From Bermanella sp049115935 (GTDB lineage: Bacteria; Pseudomonadota; Gammaproteobacteria; Pseudomonadales; Oceanobacteraceae), in assembly GCA_049115935.1 (NCBI GenBank), contig JAGDZK010000020.1, positions 1 to 64,000 on the forward strand: DNA of 64,000 nt. The letters run 5' to 3'. Position numbers and translations under genes: made by a program. Below are positions 26,165-34,900 of this stretch, in pieces. Positions within the stretch are counted from its first letter, which is position 1. Every line of letters starts with the position of its first letter. Under the pieces are notes generated by a model. It ran no database searches and was not told the origin of the DNA. It saw only the letters and a list, made by a program, of their open reading frames with translations.

Positions 26165-26941
26165 TTATTTATTGGTGTATTTTTTAATTATCTCATTTAG
26201 TAATGCTTGATGTTCTTTTTTTGAAAATTGCACATCAAGTTTTTCAACTAATTCTGATGCCCATTTAAATTTTGGACTAAATGCTATAAAAAAAGGGTTT
26301 TCACTCAAACAACCTGCATTTTGATAATCGGCCAAATCAATTCTATGTGTTTTAGCCTCCCAGGCTGCTACATATTGATCATCTAAAAACGCATCAATTC
26401 TGTTTAAATCCAACATATTAATAAACCTAGGGATTTCTTTACCACCTGAGATCAGTTGAACGGCTTCGTTAGACTTTGCATTACGAATATATTCATCAAT
26501 ATCAGAGTCGTAACCATAACCTTTGATTGCACCAAGCGTTACTGTATTAAGGGATGAAACACCCTTGTAACGCCATTGGCTGTCTTTATTAGAAAAAAAG
26601 CAAACGCGATATGACATTGTCGGGGTATTGGTAAATACAAAATCAGGTGCCTCTTCACGGACAGCGGTTAATAGCCCATGAGCACGCCCCGATTCAACTT
26701 CTTTAATAGCACGGGTCCAGGGGTAAAACTTAATGTCAACATCCATATCCAACTGCTTCAAAGTAGCTTGGATATATTCATAAGCAATACCAGGTAACTC
26801 TTCTGAGTTCGGGCAGGCATACGGGCACCAGTTTGTTGTGGCCAGAATGATTTTACTAGGGGGATTAGAACCAGAAGCCAATGTCTGAGGGGCCGTTAAA
26901 ACCGTTAGCAGTACAATGAAAAGCATACTTTGTTTTAACAT
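26165..26941 (-). CDS. Periplasmic solute-binding protein (amino-acid type, family 3 fold)
   Basis: 258 residues. A signal peptide (SMLFIVLLTVLTAPQTLA, cut near residue 22) precedes a PBPb-like fold: ATTNWCPYACPNSEELPGIAYEYI, then FYPWTRAIKEVESGRAHGLL, as in many stand-alone transporter substrate-binding proteins. No permease or ATPase gene is next to it, so it may be an orphan sensor or stress protein. CPYAC near the N-terminus of the mature chain is a possible disulfide. Confidence 0.85.
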   Translation of the reverse strand: MLKQSMLFIVLLTVLTAPQTLASGSNPPSKIILATTNWCPYACPNSEELPGIAYEYIQATLKQLDMDVDIKFYPWTRAIKEVESGRAHGLLTAVREEAPDFVFTNTPTMSYRVCFFSNKDSQWRYKGVSSLNTVTLGAIKGYGYDSDIDEYIRNAKSNEAVQLISGGKEIPRFINMLDLNRIDAFLDDQYVAAWEAKTHRIDLADYQNAGCLSENPFFIAFSPKFKWASELVEKLDVQFSKKEHQALLNEIIKKYTNK

Positions 26942-27133
26942 TTGGCAACCTAAATATGCAGAAAATCATGTAGTAAGTCTAACCTCAAATCTGCAAAGCG
27001 CCATATGATGTACTCATCAGGCATAAAAATTAAAACAAGCCTTGTAACATATATAGATATGAATCTATTTATTTATACCTATCGACTATAAGCCATTACT
27101 AGGCTATTTTTTGTATTTTAAACTTTAAATAGT

Positions 27134-27604
27134 TTATTTAGCTAAAGCGTCAGCTGTATAAAATCGCTTCCCAGTTGTATCTTCCCTAGAAAGCACAAGC
27201 GTCGCTGTTGTCTTTTTGATCTTCACTTCTCTGGTATAACCTGGTGATACCACATCAACATGAGAGCTCATCACTGTCACGCCACCGGCTAATAAATTTG
27301 ACTGGGTTGACGTCGTGGTCACAAGTGGCATTTCAATTAATTCGATGCTCATTTCATCTTTACGATTCGAAAGATTAAAATCCTCGTAACCATCCAATAA
27401 AGCCAACTCAGCCGATCGTTGGGTGACATATTCAAACATTTCATCATAAGAGACTGACTTATAGGTTTGATAGCTGACCAAATAACTTGTTTCATCAAGC
27501 TTCACCTCAGAATAACCATGAGGCTCATCACTCTCTTTTGCCACATACATGCTTGAACAACCTGATATCCATAATACCCAAAAACCGATTAATACAATTT
27601 TCAC
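27134..27604 (-). CDS. Lipoprotein of CC0125/CC1285-like type
   Basis: 156 residues. Lipobox ISGC near residue 16 marks a lipoprotein. The mature part has YLVSYQTYKSVSYDEMFEYV and RSAELALLDGYEDFNL, resembling the small-lipoprotein family with a Y-V-Y-G, AEL-L--GYD-F pattern. Location probably outer membrane. Role unknown. Divergent from the HTH gene at 27756. Confidence 0.75.
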   Translation of the reverse strand: MKIVLIGFWVLWISGCSSMYVAKESDEPHGYSEVKLDETSYLVSYQTYKSVSYDEMFEYVTQRSAELALLDGYEDFNLSNRKDEMSIELIEMPLVTTTSTQSNLLAGGVTVMSSHVDVVSPGYTREVKIKKTTATLVLSREDTTGKRFYTADALAK

Positions 27605-27755
27605 AAAATACCCTTATTACTGGTTTAATCTAAAATTCATTAACAAAAAATCCCTTATTATCAACAAACCAATGAGCCAATTCCAGTTAAAACGGACCTA
27701 AACAGTGGTATTTGTTATAATCGATATTCATTCTGCCACCACTTAGAGTAGCCCC

Positions 27756-28130
27756 ATGCACCCTGCTGAATTTAAAACCTTACGCGAAGCGGTTGGCCTT
27801 TCAATCTCCACATTAGTTAAAGTCATTGATGTGGACGAGCGCTCTATCCGTAAGTGGGAGTCAGGCAAGAAAAAATTACCCGAAGATGTCATTAAAGCGG
27901 TTGTTGCCATTGATCAACTACTAACCGACACCGCCAATCTTGCCTTTGATGAATTTCAAAAAACGCCTCAAGACAAGGTGACGTTACACCGCTACATCGA
28001 AGAAGAAGACTATCTCAATGCACACCCCGAATTCGAGGGATTACCGATCACAACATACGGTGTCGCTTTATTTCGCTTAAGGCAGAAATTCAAAGATGCT
28101 AATATCCCGGTTTCGATCGAATATATTTAA
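27756..28130 (+). CDS. Small helix-turn-helix protein (YdiL-like, DUF1870 resemblance)
   Basis: 124 residues. The N-terminal XRE-type HTH (FKTLREAVGLSISTLVKVI, then VDERSIRKWESGKKKLPEDV) is followed by a tail with YLNAHPEFEGLPITTYGVALF. It has the architecture of YdiL-like and Aca-type small HTH proteins. No anti-CRISPR gene or phage remnant is nearby. It precedes trmK by 9 bases and could be co-transcribed with it. Confidence 0.78.
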   Translation: MHPAEFKTLREAVGLSISTLVKVIDVDERSIRKWESGKKKLPEDVIKAVVAIDQLLTDTANLAFDEFQKTPQDKVTLHRYIEEEDYLNAHPEFEGLPITTYGVALFRLRQKFKDANIPVSIEYI

Positions 28131-28139
28131 AACAACATA

Positions 28140-28787
28140 ATGAAGTTAAGTACTCGTCTCACTGCACTTTGCCAAGCCATCCCTGAACACACATACCAGC
28201 ATATTTGGGATTGTTGCTGTGATCATGGTTACCTTGGCGAGCAGCTGATGGCTGAACACCCAGATAGCACCATTCATTTTATTGATGTAATGCCTCACTT
28301 GATAGAAGAAGTTGAAAAGCGACTTTCTCATAATTCAAAGCAAAACTGGCGCACCCATTGTGCTGATGCTGCCGATCTCTCACTTGATCAAACAGAGAAT
28401 CACCTAGTAATCATTGCTGGTGTAGGTGGTGACTTATTAATTGAAATGGTTGATACCATTTATAATCGCCATGCATCGCTTTTTAGCAATAAGCGTTTAG
28501 ATTTTCTGTTATGCCCTGTTCGTCAATTGCATAAAGTTAGACAAGGCCTTAATGATCTTAATCTTGGATTAATCACAGAAAAAATCATTCAAGATAACCA
28601 TCAATTTTATGAAGTCTTACAGGTAAGCAACCAGTCTAATAAACCAGTCAGTATTGTCGGCCGTGAAATGTGGGACTTATCAAATGCAGAACATGTCACC
28701 TATCGTGACACCATGATTCGTCACTATGAAAAACAGCCTAACGCGCAAGCTAAAATATTATTAAAGCAATATAAAGGTATTGCATAA
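28140..28787 (+). CDS. trmK: TrmK-family tRNA (adenine-22-N1) methyltransferase
   Basis: 215 residues. SAM-binding Rossmann motif DCCCDHGYLGEQL and the family mark IIAGVGGDLLIEM. The C-terminus is helical and basic. TrmK makes m1A22 in tRNA of Gram-positive bacteria. In gammaproteobacteria, homologues with the same motif are common but their substrate is less studied, so the target is inferred. Followed by a short hairpin. Confidence 0.85.
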   Translation: MKLSTRLTALCQAIPEHTYQHIWDCCCDHGYLGEQLMAEHPDSTIHFIDVMPHLIEEVEKRLSHNSKQNWRTHCADAADLSLDQTENHLVIIAGVGGDLLIEMVDTIYNRHASLFSNKRLDFLLCPVRQLHKVRQGLNDLNLGLITEKIIQDNHQFYEVLQVSNQSNKPVSIVGREMWDLSNAEHVTYRDTMIRHYEKQPNAQAKILLKQYKGIA

Positions 28788-28790
28788 AAA

Positions 28791-28810
28791 GCGCTGTAAA
28801 TTCACAGCGC
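28791..28810 (+). terminator. Hairpin downstream of trmK
   Basis: GCGCTGT ... ACAGCGC stem with a 6-base loop, followed by a moderate TTAAAATTT stretch. Weak to medium terminator. Confidence 0.5.
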
Positions 28811-28871
28811 AGTTAAAATTTAACGGATATCACTGGCGCTGCCGCCCCACACATAAAATCAAATCAAAAAG

Positions 28872-28917
28872 CGTCATCCCCGACGCGCGAAGCGCTTTGA
28901 TCGGGGATCCACTTCTA
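28872..28917. repeat. Interspersed GTCATCCCCGA palindromic repeat, copy 1
   Basis: Almost identical to 41130-41175 (CGTCATCCCCGACGCGCGAA, then CGCTTTGATCGGGGATCCAC). The arms CCCCGA/TCGGGG form a hairpin. It resembles intergenic CGTCATCCCC repeats found across gammaproteobacteria. Confidence 0.8.
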
Positions 28918-28944
28918 TTTTTTATTTTTTATTTTTTATTTTTT
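28917..28944. repeat. Four tandem ATTTTTT heptamers
   Basis: A simple-sequence tract directly after the GTCATCCCCGA repeat and in the gap between trmK and attC E. No gene lies close enough for it to act as a phase-variable switch. The remainder of the 28788-29048 gap holds nothing else I can identify. Confidence 0.85.
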
Positions 28945-29048
28945 GAAAGATTTAAGTATGCCATTAGCAAACTTAAAAAACTGAATTGAGACACCCATTA
29001 TAATAAACAATACTAGGTATCATCTCTTGATCTTTTTACGGCGGAGCT

Positions 29049-29133
29049 GAATAACATCGAGCATAAAGGGCGCGCGGCTAGCGCGTCCTAACCCACAGTC
29101 TTTTCATGGGCGACCTTGATGCTTTTGTTATAC
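29049..29133 (-). other. attC-like site of the distal cassette in the second cluster
   Basis: Cores GAATAAC (29049) and GTTATAC (29127), 85 bp. Inner arms AGCAT/ATGCT and AAGG/CCTT are visible. GGTATAAC (minus strand, at the right core) is complementary to GTTATACC at the start of the lipoprotein cassette (30641-30648 in reverse complement), an 8-base match that ties the site to that cassette. Confidence 0.75.
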
Positions 29134-29139
29134 CATTTT

Positions 29140-30618
29140 TTAGTTTGATGAAGGTGGGTCAAAAACCAATAGAGGCACATCTATTTGACCGTACTCATTA
29201 TCTCCCCAACATAGAACTTCAGTTTCATTCAATGTACAGCTATGCTTGCGTCCAACAGTAATTGCAGAAGGAGTGTATATATCAAGAGGAACATCTGTTT
29301 GTCCGTTGCTATTTTCACCTGCACAAGCAATTCCATATACATTCAATTTGCAGGTATGATCTATACCGCCCGCAACAGCATGAGCGCTCATTAGCCCCCA
29401 ATTAAAATCGGCATCTCCATGCTGCCCAGAAAAACGACCATAATAACTATGGTTTTCATTAAGCTTAAAAGAACTAAACCTTGCTCCAACCTTAACGCTT
29501 ATCGCGCCTGCTATTGTGTAATCTGCACTATTAAATCCAAAATCCGTTCCCCAGCAAACTGCACCACTATCATCTATCGCGCAACTATGACCATAAGCAA
29601 CGCTAATAGAAGTTGGATTAGAAAGTACGGGGACACTTGTTTGTCCAAATGAATTATTTCCCCAGCAATGAACACCGTTATCATCTAAAGCACAGGAGAA
29701 GTCCAACCCTACACCTATTTCTATCGGATTCAGCAAATGATTGTGCACATTTGTTTGGCCTGAATAGTTATTCCCCCAACAAATTATTCCATTATCATCG
29801 ATAACACAATTGTGATCCCCCCTAGATGCAATAGCTATTGGATTAATTAGTTCTTCAGGAACATCCGTTTGTCCTTTATCATTTTTCCCCCAACATGTAA
29901 CACCATTACTATCTAAGACACAGTTATGATAACTACCTGATGCTAGAATATTGTTTTTCAAAGGAACTAATTCTATTGACTTAGTTCGATCCAGAGGAAA
30001 TTGATCCTGATCATCCAGAATATGGTCATTATCATCATCGTCATCCAAGTTATTACCGATCTTATCTCCATCAGTATCCAGGGTCTCTGATTGATCGAAT
30101 GGAAATGCATCTATAGCGTCTATAACCCCATCATTATCATCATCGCTATCAATATTATTAGGTATCCCATCATTATCATTATCTGGAACTCCTATAACTT
30201 CAATGCAGCCTAATGACTCACTAGTTAGACCTAAACTTATTTCATCAAAACTATCAGCAACTTGAAAATGTAATTCTTCAGATGAGTCTCCATTAACATT
30301 CACGGTCAGTAAGTTAGTGCTGATACTCATTAGCGTCCAATTATTGGACGATTCATCAAAGCCAACTTCTTCACGGTTTTGAGACCAAGTTGTTTCTATA
30401 CTTTCTACTAAATCAAACTCATTTCTTGTTGTTATTTTAAGTTTATTATCGGTATTGAATGCATAGCAATAAGTACCAGAGCTATCTTTATGAAAAAGTT
30501 TTTTATTCTCTAGTGAGTAATCAATACCTGTAGGTTCATTTCTAGAGTCGAAATCACAGCCCGTACACAACATAGATGCTACTGAGAGTGTTAGTAAAAG
30601 GTTAAAAGATTTATCCAT
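29140..30618 (-). CDS. Cassette gene: lipoprotein with calcium-type and RCC1-like repeats
   Basis: 492 residues from ATG at 30618, which has GGAC upstream (an upstream TTG codon is the alternative). Signal peptide and lipobox CTGCDF mark an outer-membrane or surface lipoprotein. Residues about 155-210 are thrombospondin type-3-like Asp repeats (DNDNDGIPNNIDSDDDNDG, then DTDGDKIGNN), likely binding calcium. The C-terminal half has about five repeats with CWGKNDKGQTDVP-like cores (CVLDSNGVTCWG, CVIDDNGIICWG), resembling RCC1/BNR-type propellers. Its function is unknown; adhesion or ligand binding is a guess. Very large for a cassette. Confidence 0.82.
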   Translation of the reverse strand: MDKSFNLLLTLSVASMLCTGCDFDSRNEPTGIDYSLENKKLFHKDSSGTYCYAFNTDNKLKITTRNEFDLVESIETTWSQNREEVGFDESSNNWTLMSISTNLLTVNVNGDSSEELHFQVADSFDEISLGLTSESLGCIEVIGVPDNDNDGIPNNIDSDDDNDGVIDAIDAFPFDQSETLDTDGDKIGNNLDDDDDNDHILDDQDQFPLDRTKSIELVPLKNNILASGSYHNCVLDSNGVTCWGKNDKGQTDVPEELINPIAIASRGDHNCVIDDNGIICWGNNYSGQTNVHNHLLNPIEIGVGLDFSCALDDNGVHCWGNNSFGQTSVPVLSNPTSISVAYGHSCAIDDSGAVCWGTDFGFNSADYTIAGAISVKVGARFSSFKLNENHSYYGRFSGQHGDADFNWGLMSAHAVAGGIDHTCKLNVYGIACAGENSNGQTDVPLDIYTPSAITVGRKHSCTLNETEVLCWGDNEYGQIDVPLLVFDPPSSN

Positions 30619-30641
30619 AAATTCGTCCAACTATATGTAGG

Positions 30642-30690
30642 GTATAACGCCACCATTACGGGTTTTATCCCGTAGATGGCCTTGTTAACT
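30642..30690 (-). other. attC-like site between the two lipoprotein cassettes
   Basis: 49 bp, short for an attC. Cores are GTATAAC (30642) and GTTAACT (30684). Arms GCCACCATTACGGG and CCCGTAGATGGCC pair with small mismatches, giving a hairpin around TTTTAT. The stop codon of the gene at 30691 touches its right core, as seen in cassettes. Confidence 0.75.
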
Positions 30691-31047
30691 TTAGTCTTCA
30701 ACTCGAATAACAGTCGCTTTCATATATAGGTCAAATGTTGACTCCCATAAAAGCACAGCGTTTCCGCCAGCTTTACACACATCTTTGGCAATAAAGTCTC
30801 TGGTAGCCCCCGCACTACTAATTGTCTCTCTTGGGCACCCAAAAGGCGCGCAACTAAGATTAATATCAACGACTCCTAGTTCATAGAATTTCTTCTCTGG
30901 TCTAGTTGTATAAATATTTACTTGGCAATCTTCACTTAATGCATCAAAACGATGGTCACCTGTTTCTGTGAATCTTGAAGATATCGTTCCACAAGCAGTA
31001 ACGCTAAGGACAGATACTGCTAATACAGTGGATTTAAAAATATTCAT
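30691..31047 (-). CDS. Cassette gene: small lipoprotein (hypothetical)
   Basis: 118 residues. Lipobox VTACG near residue 19 after a hydrophobic leader. The mature part has the pair CAPFGCPRETISS and DVCKAGGNAVLLWES, with four further cysteines that could form disulfides. AGGNAVLL recalls small RcsF-like or DUF4156-like outer-membrane lipoproteins; I only note the resemblance. AGGAAA lies at good spacing before the ATG, inside the cassette core leader. It is a stand-alone cassette in the integrase-less cluster. Confidence 0.78.
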   Translation of the reverse strand: MNIFKSTVLAVSVLSVTACGTISSRFTETGDHRFDALSEDCQVNIYTTRPEKKFYELGVVDINLSCAPFGCPRETISSAGATRDFIAKDVCKAGGNAVLLWESTFDLYMKATVIRVED

Positions 31048-31069
31048 CAGTTTCCTATATTGTTTGTAA

Positions 31070-31117
31070 AATTAACGCCGCCTTCTTAGGTTTATCCCAA
31101 ACAAGGCTTTGTTAACC
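31070..31117 (-). other. attC-like site closing a lost cassette
   Basis: 48 bp. Cores AATTAAC (31070) and GTTAACC (31111). Arms CGCCGCCTT/AAGGCTTT pair. It follows the stop codon of a truncated ORF. The start of the neighbouring cassette (GTTAATTT) matches its own attC core (AGTTAAC) with one mismatch. Confidence 0.7.
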
Positions 31118-31207
31118 CTTGCTATTTTTATAGTCTTCGAAAGCCTCAATCCATTTCTCTTGAGGAATATACCTTTCAAAATGCAATAATATGCCGTCAC
31201 GTGACGT
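31112..31207 (-). pseudogene. 3' remnant of a lost cassette gene
   Basis: A 31-codon open stretch in frame with a stop inside the attC core. It reads ...HFERYIPQEKWIEAFEDYK... then NSKG-stop. There is no start codon with a ribosome binding site, and an in-frame stop lies just upstream. It ends beside a 12-bp palindrome (CGTCACGTGACG, 31195-31206), where the cassette appears to have been truncated. The product family is unrecognised. Confidence 0.55.
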
Positions 31208-31942
31208 GTTTTACGGGGCGCGTTCACCCTGTTATTTCTTATAAGCCAGCCATCATGCTACATACAGCCAATATTGGCAAATATGCCATCCCTTTTTTGA
31301 CGTCGCACTAAAATATTTTTATCCACTTAAGCCTTTGAATTTGAACAACATATCAACCCAATACTTTTGACCGCATATTTAGCACTTAAATTGGCCTCAC
31401 CATGACGTGTTTGAGGCTGATAATGGTGGATGACGTTCATGCTTCATTATCTAAAGCGAATGTTATTGATATTGCTATCATTATTCACCCGCATACCCAA
31501 AGCACTCTCTTCGTTCGCGGGGCACTCTGGGTGCGGGTTCGTACAAATAAAGTAAAGCCGATGCAGTACCAACTTAAAAACAATGGATACCCGATCTGCT
31601 CGTTCCTCGCGTCGAGTATGACAGCATTGAATCTATGCAGCACCCACAAAGAAGTAGGATGGGTTAGCGCGCAGCGTAACCCATAGAGAAATTTAAACGA
31701 TATATGATTGTTTAATCACTTCATTTAAATCTAATTCAACTACCGTGACTTATGGAATATATTCATCGTTGAAGGTAATAGTTTAGGGGCATAATGGATA
31801 TCAAATAACTCAGACGCCTATTAAAAGAACGCATTACAAGAGCCCATGATAAAAAAGTACCTAGGTCAAACAGCCTAATCTTAAAGCAACTACGACTAAA
31901 GCAACTAAGATACGCATTATAATACTGCATTATCCAATACAA
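31208..31942. other. Gene-poor interval of fragmented repeats
   Basis: About 735 bases without a supported gene. It holds one copy of the GAACCCGCACCCAGAGTGCC repeat (31478-31545), a palindrome reading ATGGGTTA ... TAACCCAT (31659-31684) and a GGATACCCGATC/GTCGAGTATGACA piece (31602-31622) of common genomic palindromes. Short ORFs here are repeat-derived. It separates the cassette cluster from the haem locus. Confidence 0.6.
31478..31545 (-). repeat. Copy of the GAACCCGCACCCAGAGTGCC repeat family
   Basis: The reverse complement of this segment is closely related to the two tandem copies at 50064-50293, including CGAACCCGCACCCAGAGTGC, CCCGCGAACGAAGAGAG and TATGCGGGTGA. Confidence 0.8.
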
Positions 31943-31971
31943 AAAAGGCACGCCTGGGTGGCGTGCCTTTT
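31943..31971 (-). terminator. Terminator of the CobN-like operon
   Basis: 12-bp stem (AAAAGGCACGCC/GGCGTGCCTTTT) with a 5-base loop, flanked by A and T runs. It lies 27 bases beyond the stop of the CobN-like gene. Confidence 0.88.
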
Positions 31972-31997
31972 CGTTTTCACTTAGGTATTAATGAATA

Positions 31998-34900
31998 TTA
32001 AGTGCTTTGTACCCGTACAGGACGCAACTGTACCAAGCTACCTGCAATAAAGGCTAACAATAACAACATTGCAAAACCTAGGGTTTGCCAATCCAATTCA
32101 TCATTGGTTTGTGACTGCTCAACTTGTTCTAGCTTTTGCCCTTCTACCATTTCATTGGCTTGTGAGGCGGCGGCTTCTTGTGCTAATTCTTGCGCAATTG
32201 CATCATTTGCACTGGCCAATAATGCTTCTAAACCAAAACCTTTTGCTTGTTGAGATAGGTTTTCTAAAAAGATTTCGTTCTCACTAAATACATTATGATC
32301 ACGTTTGATTTCTAGGTAAGTCTCAACCAGTTGTTTAAGTGTTTCCTCATCGGTTTCCCAATAGTCTTTACGTTGTGCTTCTAACATACGCTCAATCATT
32401 TGCGCTAAGTTGGTTGGGTTGGATTGCTCAAAGAATTCACGCATATCCATGTTGTACTTATCTTTTACATACACCTCTGCAAATTCTTGCCACTGAGCAT
32501 CGGTCACACCTTCAGGGTACATCACCGTCCAGCCCCAAAAGTTATTCAAACGGTCCAACATCATGCTGGCACCTGAATACCCTTCCTTTTGTGCTTCTTC
32601 GATCCAACGAGGGTGAAAACTGCGATTTCTTAATTCACGTGCCATAAAACGATTAAAGCTTTCACTGCGCTCTTCATTTTTTTCACGCAAGTTTGAAATC
32701 ATCATTTGTGGGCTAGCGCCATCAATATTACGAATCGCCAACGCCATGCCACCAAAATATTGGAATGGGTCATCACTGGTGTTCATACCATACAAATTTG
32801 ACGAGCGACTAAACAATACCGCATCGGTGCCTGATAACGCTTTTGAGTACAACCCTTCCACTTGATCGCTCCAGCGTTTTGCATCACTACCAAATGCATA
32901 ACCCATACGTTTAAGATACAAATCCGCCAGTTTGCCATCGCTCTCCCAAGTATCACTGGCTAATGCGGTATCAGCTAAACCACTGCCATAACTGCCAGAA
33001 GCGTTACTGAACAAACGCACTGTCGATAAATACTCGGCTTCATCTTCACTCACGCCTTCTGCCAATAAAGATTTTTTCAGTGCTAAGGTATTTGCATATA
33101 CTGAATTATTATCTTCTTTAAGTTTTGCCACCTGCTCTATGGCTTTGGCAATCATTAACATGACATTAGGGAACGCATCACGATACAAACCTGTCGCCGA
33201 CGCCACAACGTCTACACGTGGGCGCTTAAGTTCAGCGTAAGGAATAATTTCTGTGCCCTTTAAGAAGCCGTTTTCATCCCACACTGGGCGCACACCCATG
33301 GCCGCTAATACTTGGCTTTCTAGTACACCGTGATGACGCATGGTTTCAAGTGACCACAACGAGAACGCTAATTTGTCTGGATACTGGCCTTTTTCTTTGT
33401 AGTGATTGGCAATTAAATCTTCAACTAACTTTTGCCCCACTTGCCAAGCCGCTTTTGACGGTACCTTAGCTGGATTAAAGCCTAATAAATTCACACCGGT
33501 CGGTACTGAATCATGGGCGCGCACTGGGTCACCACCGTAACCCACAGGTACAAACTGCCCGCTGAGGCCTTTTAACATGTTTTCCATTTCTTGTTGGCCG
33601 CGAATACGCTGTGCAAAGTCTTCAGCTTGCGTTAAAAAACCAGCCAATTCAGCATTTACTTTTAGCGTTTGCTTTTCAACAATGTGTGCCCATAACAATT
33701 TAAACCCAGGTGTGTCGTCTAATTGCACTACCTTGTTATCTTCTAGTTTTTGCGAAAATACATCAGGTGCTTGTTTTAATGTAATGGCTGTTTTTTGCTC
33801 AAAGGTTTCAGCTTGCTCTTTAAATTCATGGCCAAGCATTTGTGCAACCGTGGTCATTAAATGAGGATCATTTAATGTTGAACCATAAGTGTGAACACCT
33901 AACGGTTGGGATTCTTCCGCTAATTCATGCATATAATCGTGTACGGCATGCATATAAGCATCAAATTCTTTTTCGATACGCGCTTCAGAAAACCCCACAT
34001 CTTCAAAGATTTTAAGTGTGATTGACAACTGCTTGATATTGTCTTGCACTACTTGCTTGGTTTTACCCTCAGACAAAGTCATGTATTGCTCAAGTAATTC
34101 CTCAAGTTCTGCAAAGTCGCCGTAATAACCTGACTCAGCAAAACCTGGTGTCATGTGTGACAACATAACCGCTCGACCACGGCGTTTAGCCTGCATGGCT
34201 TCGCCTACGTTATCCATCACAAATGGGTAAACAATCGGCGTATTACCAACGGTTAATTGAGGTGCATCGTACATGCTTAAACCGCGCTCTTTACCTGTTA
34301 ACCACTCTTGAGAACCGTGAGTTCCTAAATGAATAAACGCATCCGATGCATGCTTCTGTTTGGCATACAGGTAAACCGCTAAGTAATAATGATTAATGGG
34401 GCTAGATGTATTGTGATAAAGCGCCGCATTTTTATCTTCATCTTCACTGCGACTCGGTTGTGGCATGACAACCAAGTTGCCCATTTTAATTTGTGGAATA
34501 ACAAACGCTTTTTCGCCATTTACTGTGCGCACGTAAATATTATTTTCAGGGTTACCCCAGCGTTCAAGGATTGGCTGACGTACCGCTTCTGGTAAGGTGT
34601 TTAACCAAGTCAGGTAATCACTCACAGGCAGATAATCACTTAAGCCTTTTTCCATTAATAACTCTAAACCAGAGCGCGTATAAAACGGGCGTAACAATTG
34701 ACCAACCGATTCAATCAGCTCATCGGATGTTTTTTCTTCAATGCTATAACCTTGCGCTTTAAGAGTCTTTGCGATATCTCGAATGGAGTCCGGCACATTT
34801 AAAAATGCCGCACCCATGTTTTTATCACCCGGAGGGTAGTTCCACAGAAATAACGACAATTTTTTATCTTTATTTGCTTTGAGTGACAGCATACCTTGTT

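Larger units (their letters stand above)
29049..31117 (-). mobile_element. Integrase-less cassette cluster (CALIN-type)
   Basis: Three attC-like sites (29049-29133, 30642-30690, 31070-31117) flank two minus-strand lipoprotein genes, and beyond the last site lies the 3' end of a lost cassette. No integrase gene is nearby; the only intI is the frameshifted copy about 24 kb away. Genes have the same orientation and short leaders as the integron cassettes. Published usage calls clusters of attC without integrase CALIN. Confidence 0.7.

Noticed and set aside
27756..28130. Aca-type anti-CRISPR regulator
   Set aside because: The fold is similar, but there is no anti-CRISPR candidate or phage gene beside it; its partner is trmK.
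31402..31686. Small ORF in the repeat-rich gap
   Set aside because: It is made of interspersed repeat sequence and has no start signal.
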